Source of the DNA: Anaerolineae bacterium
GTDB taxonomy: Bacteria; Chloroflexota; Anaerolineae; J102
Direction: 5' to 3'
Assembly (NCBI GenBank): GCA_026992375.1
Contig: JALXAF010000271.1
Location: forward strand, 1-5,692
Length of the DNA: 5,692 bases
This document shows, in pieces, positions 5,415 to 5,692 of the stretch. The first letter of the stretch is position 1; each line of letters opens with the position of its first letter. A program made the position numbers and the translations under genes. The notes under the pieces are model-generated. The model had not been told where the DNA came from. It saw nothing but the letters and a program-made list of their open reading frames with translations, and did not search any database.

Positions 5415-5692
5415 ATGATGAAACGAAACAACTCGCGTTCACCTCGCCTGATCCTGCTGGCGATTTTTCTTTTTGCGACAATGATCGGCCTGGTTTGGCT
5501 GAAAGCCCGCTCTCGCGTCGCTCCCGCAGCGGAAGCCCCCCACGCGCCCACATGGACGCCCACAGCCATCCGCACCGCGACGCCAACGCCCGCCGACGCC
5601 CCGACTCCAGACGCTCCCGCCATCCGGGCGACAAGCAGCCCGCGCACAACCGCAGCCTCCGGGCAACCCCACCTCCCCCTCCAACAATATCC
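5415..5692 (+). CDS. Membrane-anchored protein with Thr/Pro/Ala-rich linker, N-terminal fragment (3' end outside window)
   Basis: An open frame of 92 codons runs from ATG 5415 to the window end without a stop. It begins MMKRNNSRSPR, a positively charged start, followed by a hydrophobic segment at residues 12-29 (LILLAIFLFATMIGLVWL) that is a signal anchor or uncleaved signal peptide; there is no lipobox Cys. Residues 36-80 are rich in Ala, Pro and Thr (TWTPTAIRTATPTP, DAPTPDAP), a flexible extracytoplasmic linker typical of secreted Chloroflexota proteins. The functional domain must lie downstream, so no function can be given. The second codon is also ATG (5418), which is an equally possible start. 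Codon use, with C/G-rich third positions, fits the neighbouring genes. No Shine-Dalgarno site is present. The gene is divergent from the acyl-CoA ligase, with a 384-bp shared upstream region. Confidence 0.72.
   Translation, partial: MMKRNNSRSPRLILLAIFLFATMIGLVWLKARSRVAPAAEAPHAPTWTPTAIRTATPTPADAPTPDAPAIRATSSPRTTAASGQPHLPLQQY

Noticed and set aside
5255..5687. Minus-strand frames of 82-130 codons near the window end
   Set aside because: They are shadows of the + strand gene at 5415, giving Gly/Arg/Ala-rich translations; the + frame has a signal anchor and a typical linker.

Overview
The window is GC-rich bacterial DNA with five protein-coding genes, two of them cut by the window edges, and intergenic regions packed with short repeats. 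The repeat types (TCTCACGCAAAGACGCAAAG-like, GTCATT...AATGAC inverted repeats, CCTGAGCCTGCCGAAGGG, ATCACGCATCAC tandems), the lipoprotein style and the Thr/Pro-rich secreted linker resemble what is seen in Chloroflexota (Anaerolineae-like) genomes and metagenome bins. That assignment is an inference from style; no rRNA or tRNA gene is present to confirm it.

Layout: the C-terminal end of mutL (+) is followed by about 345 bp of stacked repeats, which run to within 8 nt of the start of the DNA glycosylase gene mutM/fpg (+, 549-1370). A second intergenic region (1371-1538) carries an inverted copy of the same CGCAAAG-type repeat and precedes a lipoprotein with a glycoside-hydrolase-like TIM-barrel architecture (+, 1539-3212). 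A compact hairpin at 3227-3263 separates it from a convergent AMP-forming acyl-CoA ligase (-, 3279-5030). That gene has a clear Shine-Dalgarno site, a consensus -10 box and a palindrome at the predicted transcription start. A divergent gene begins at 5415 (+): a membrane-anchored protein with a Thr/Pro/Ala-rich linker that runs off the window.

How the genes relate: MutL and Fpg are both DNA-repair proteins (mismatch repair and oxidized-purine excision) in tandem, but the repeat-filled gap makes a tight operon unlikely. The lipoprotein, ligase and last gene have no evident shared pathway. The most notable observations are an Fpg zinc finger whose fourth Cys is Glu, a GH-like lipoprotein that appears to lack both catalytic glutamates, nested and mirrored repeats around mutM, and a possible operator plus leader ORF ahead of the acyl-CoA ligase. 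I see no defence island, CRISPR array, transposase or other clearly new multi-gene system here.
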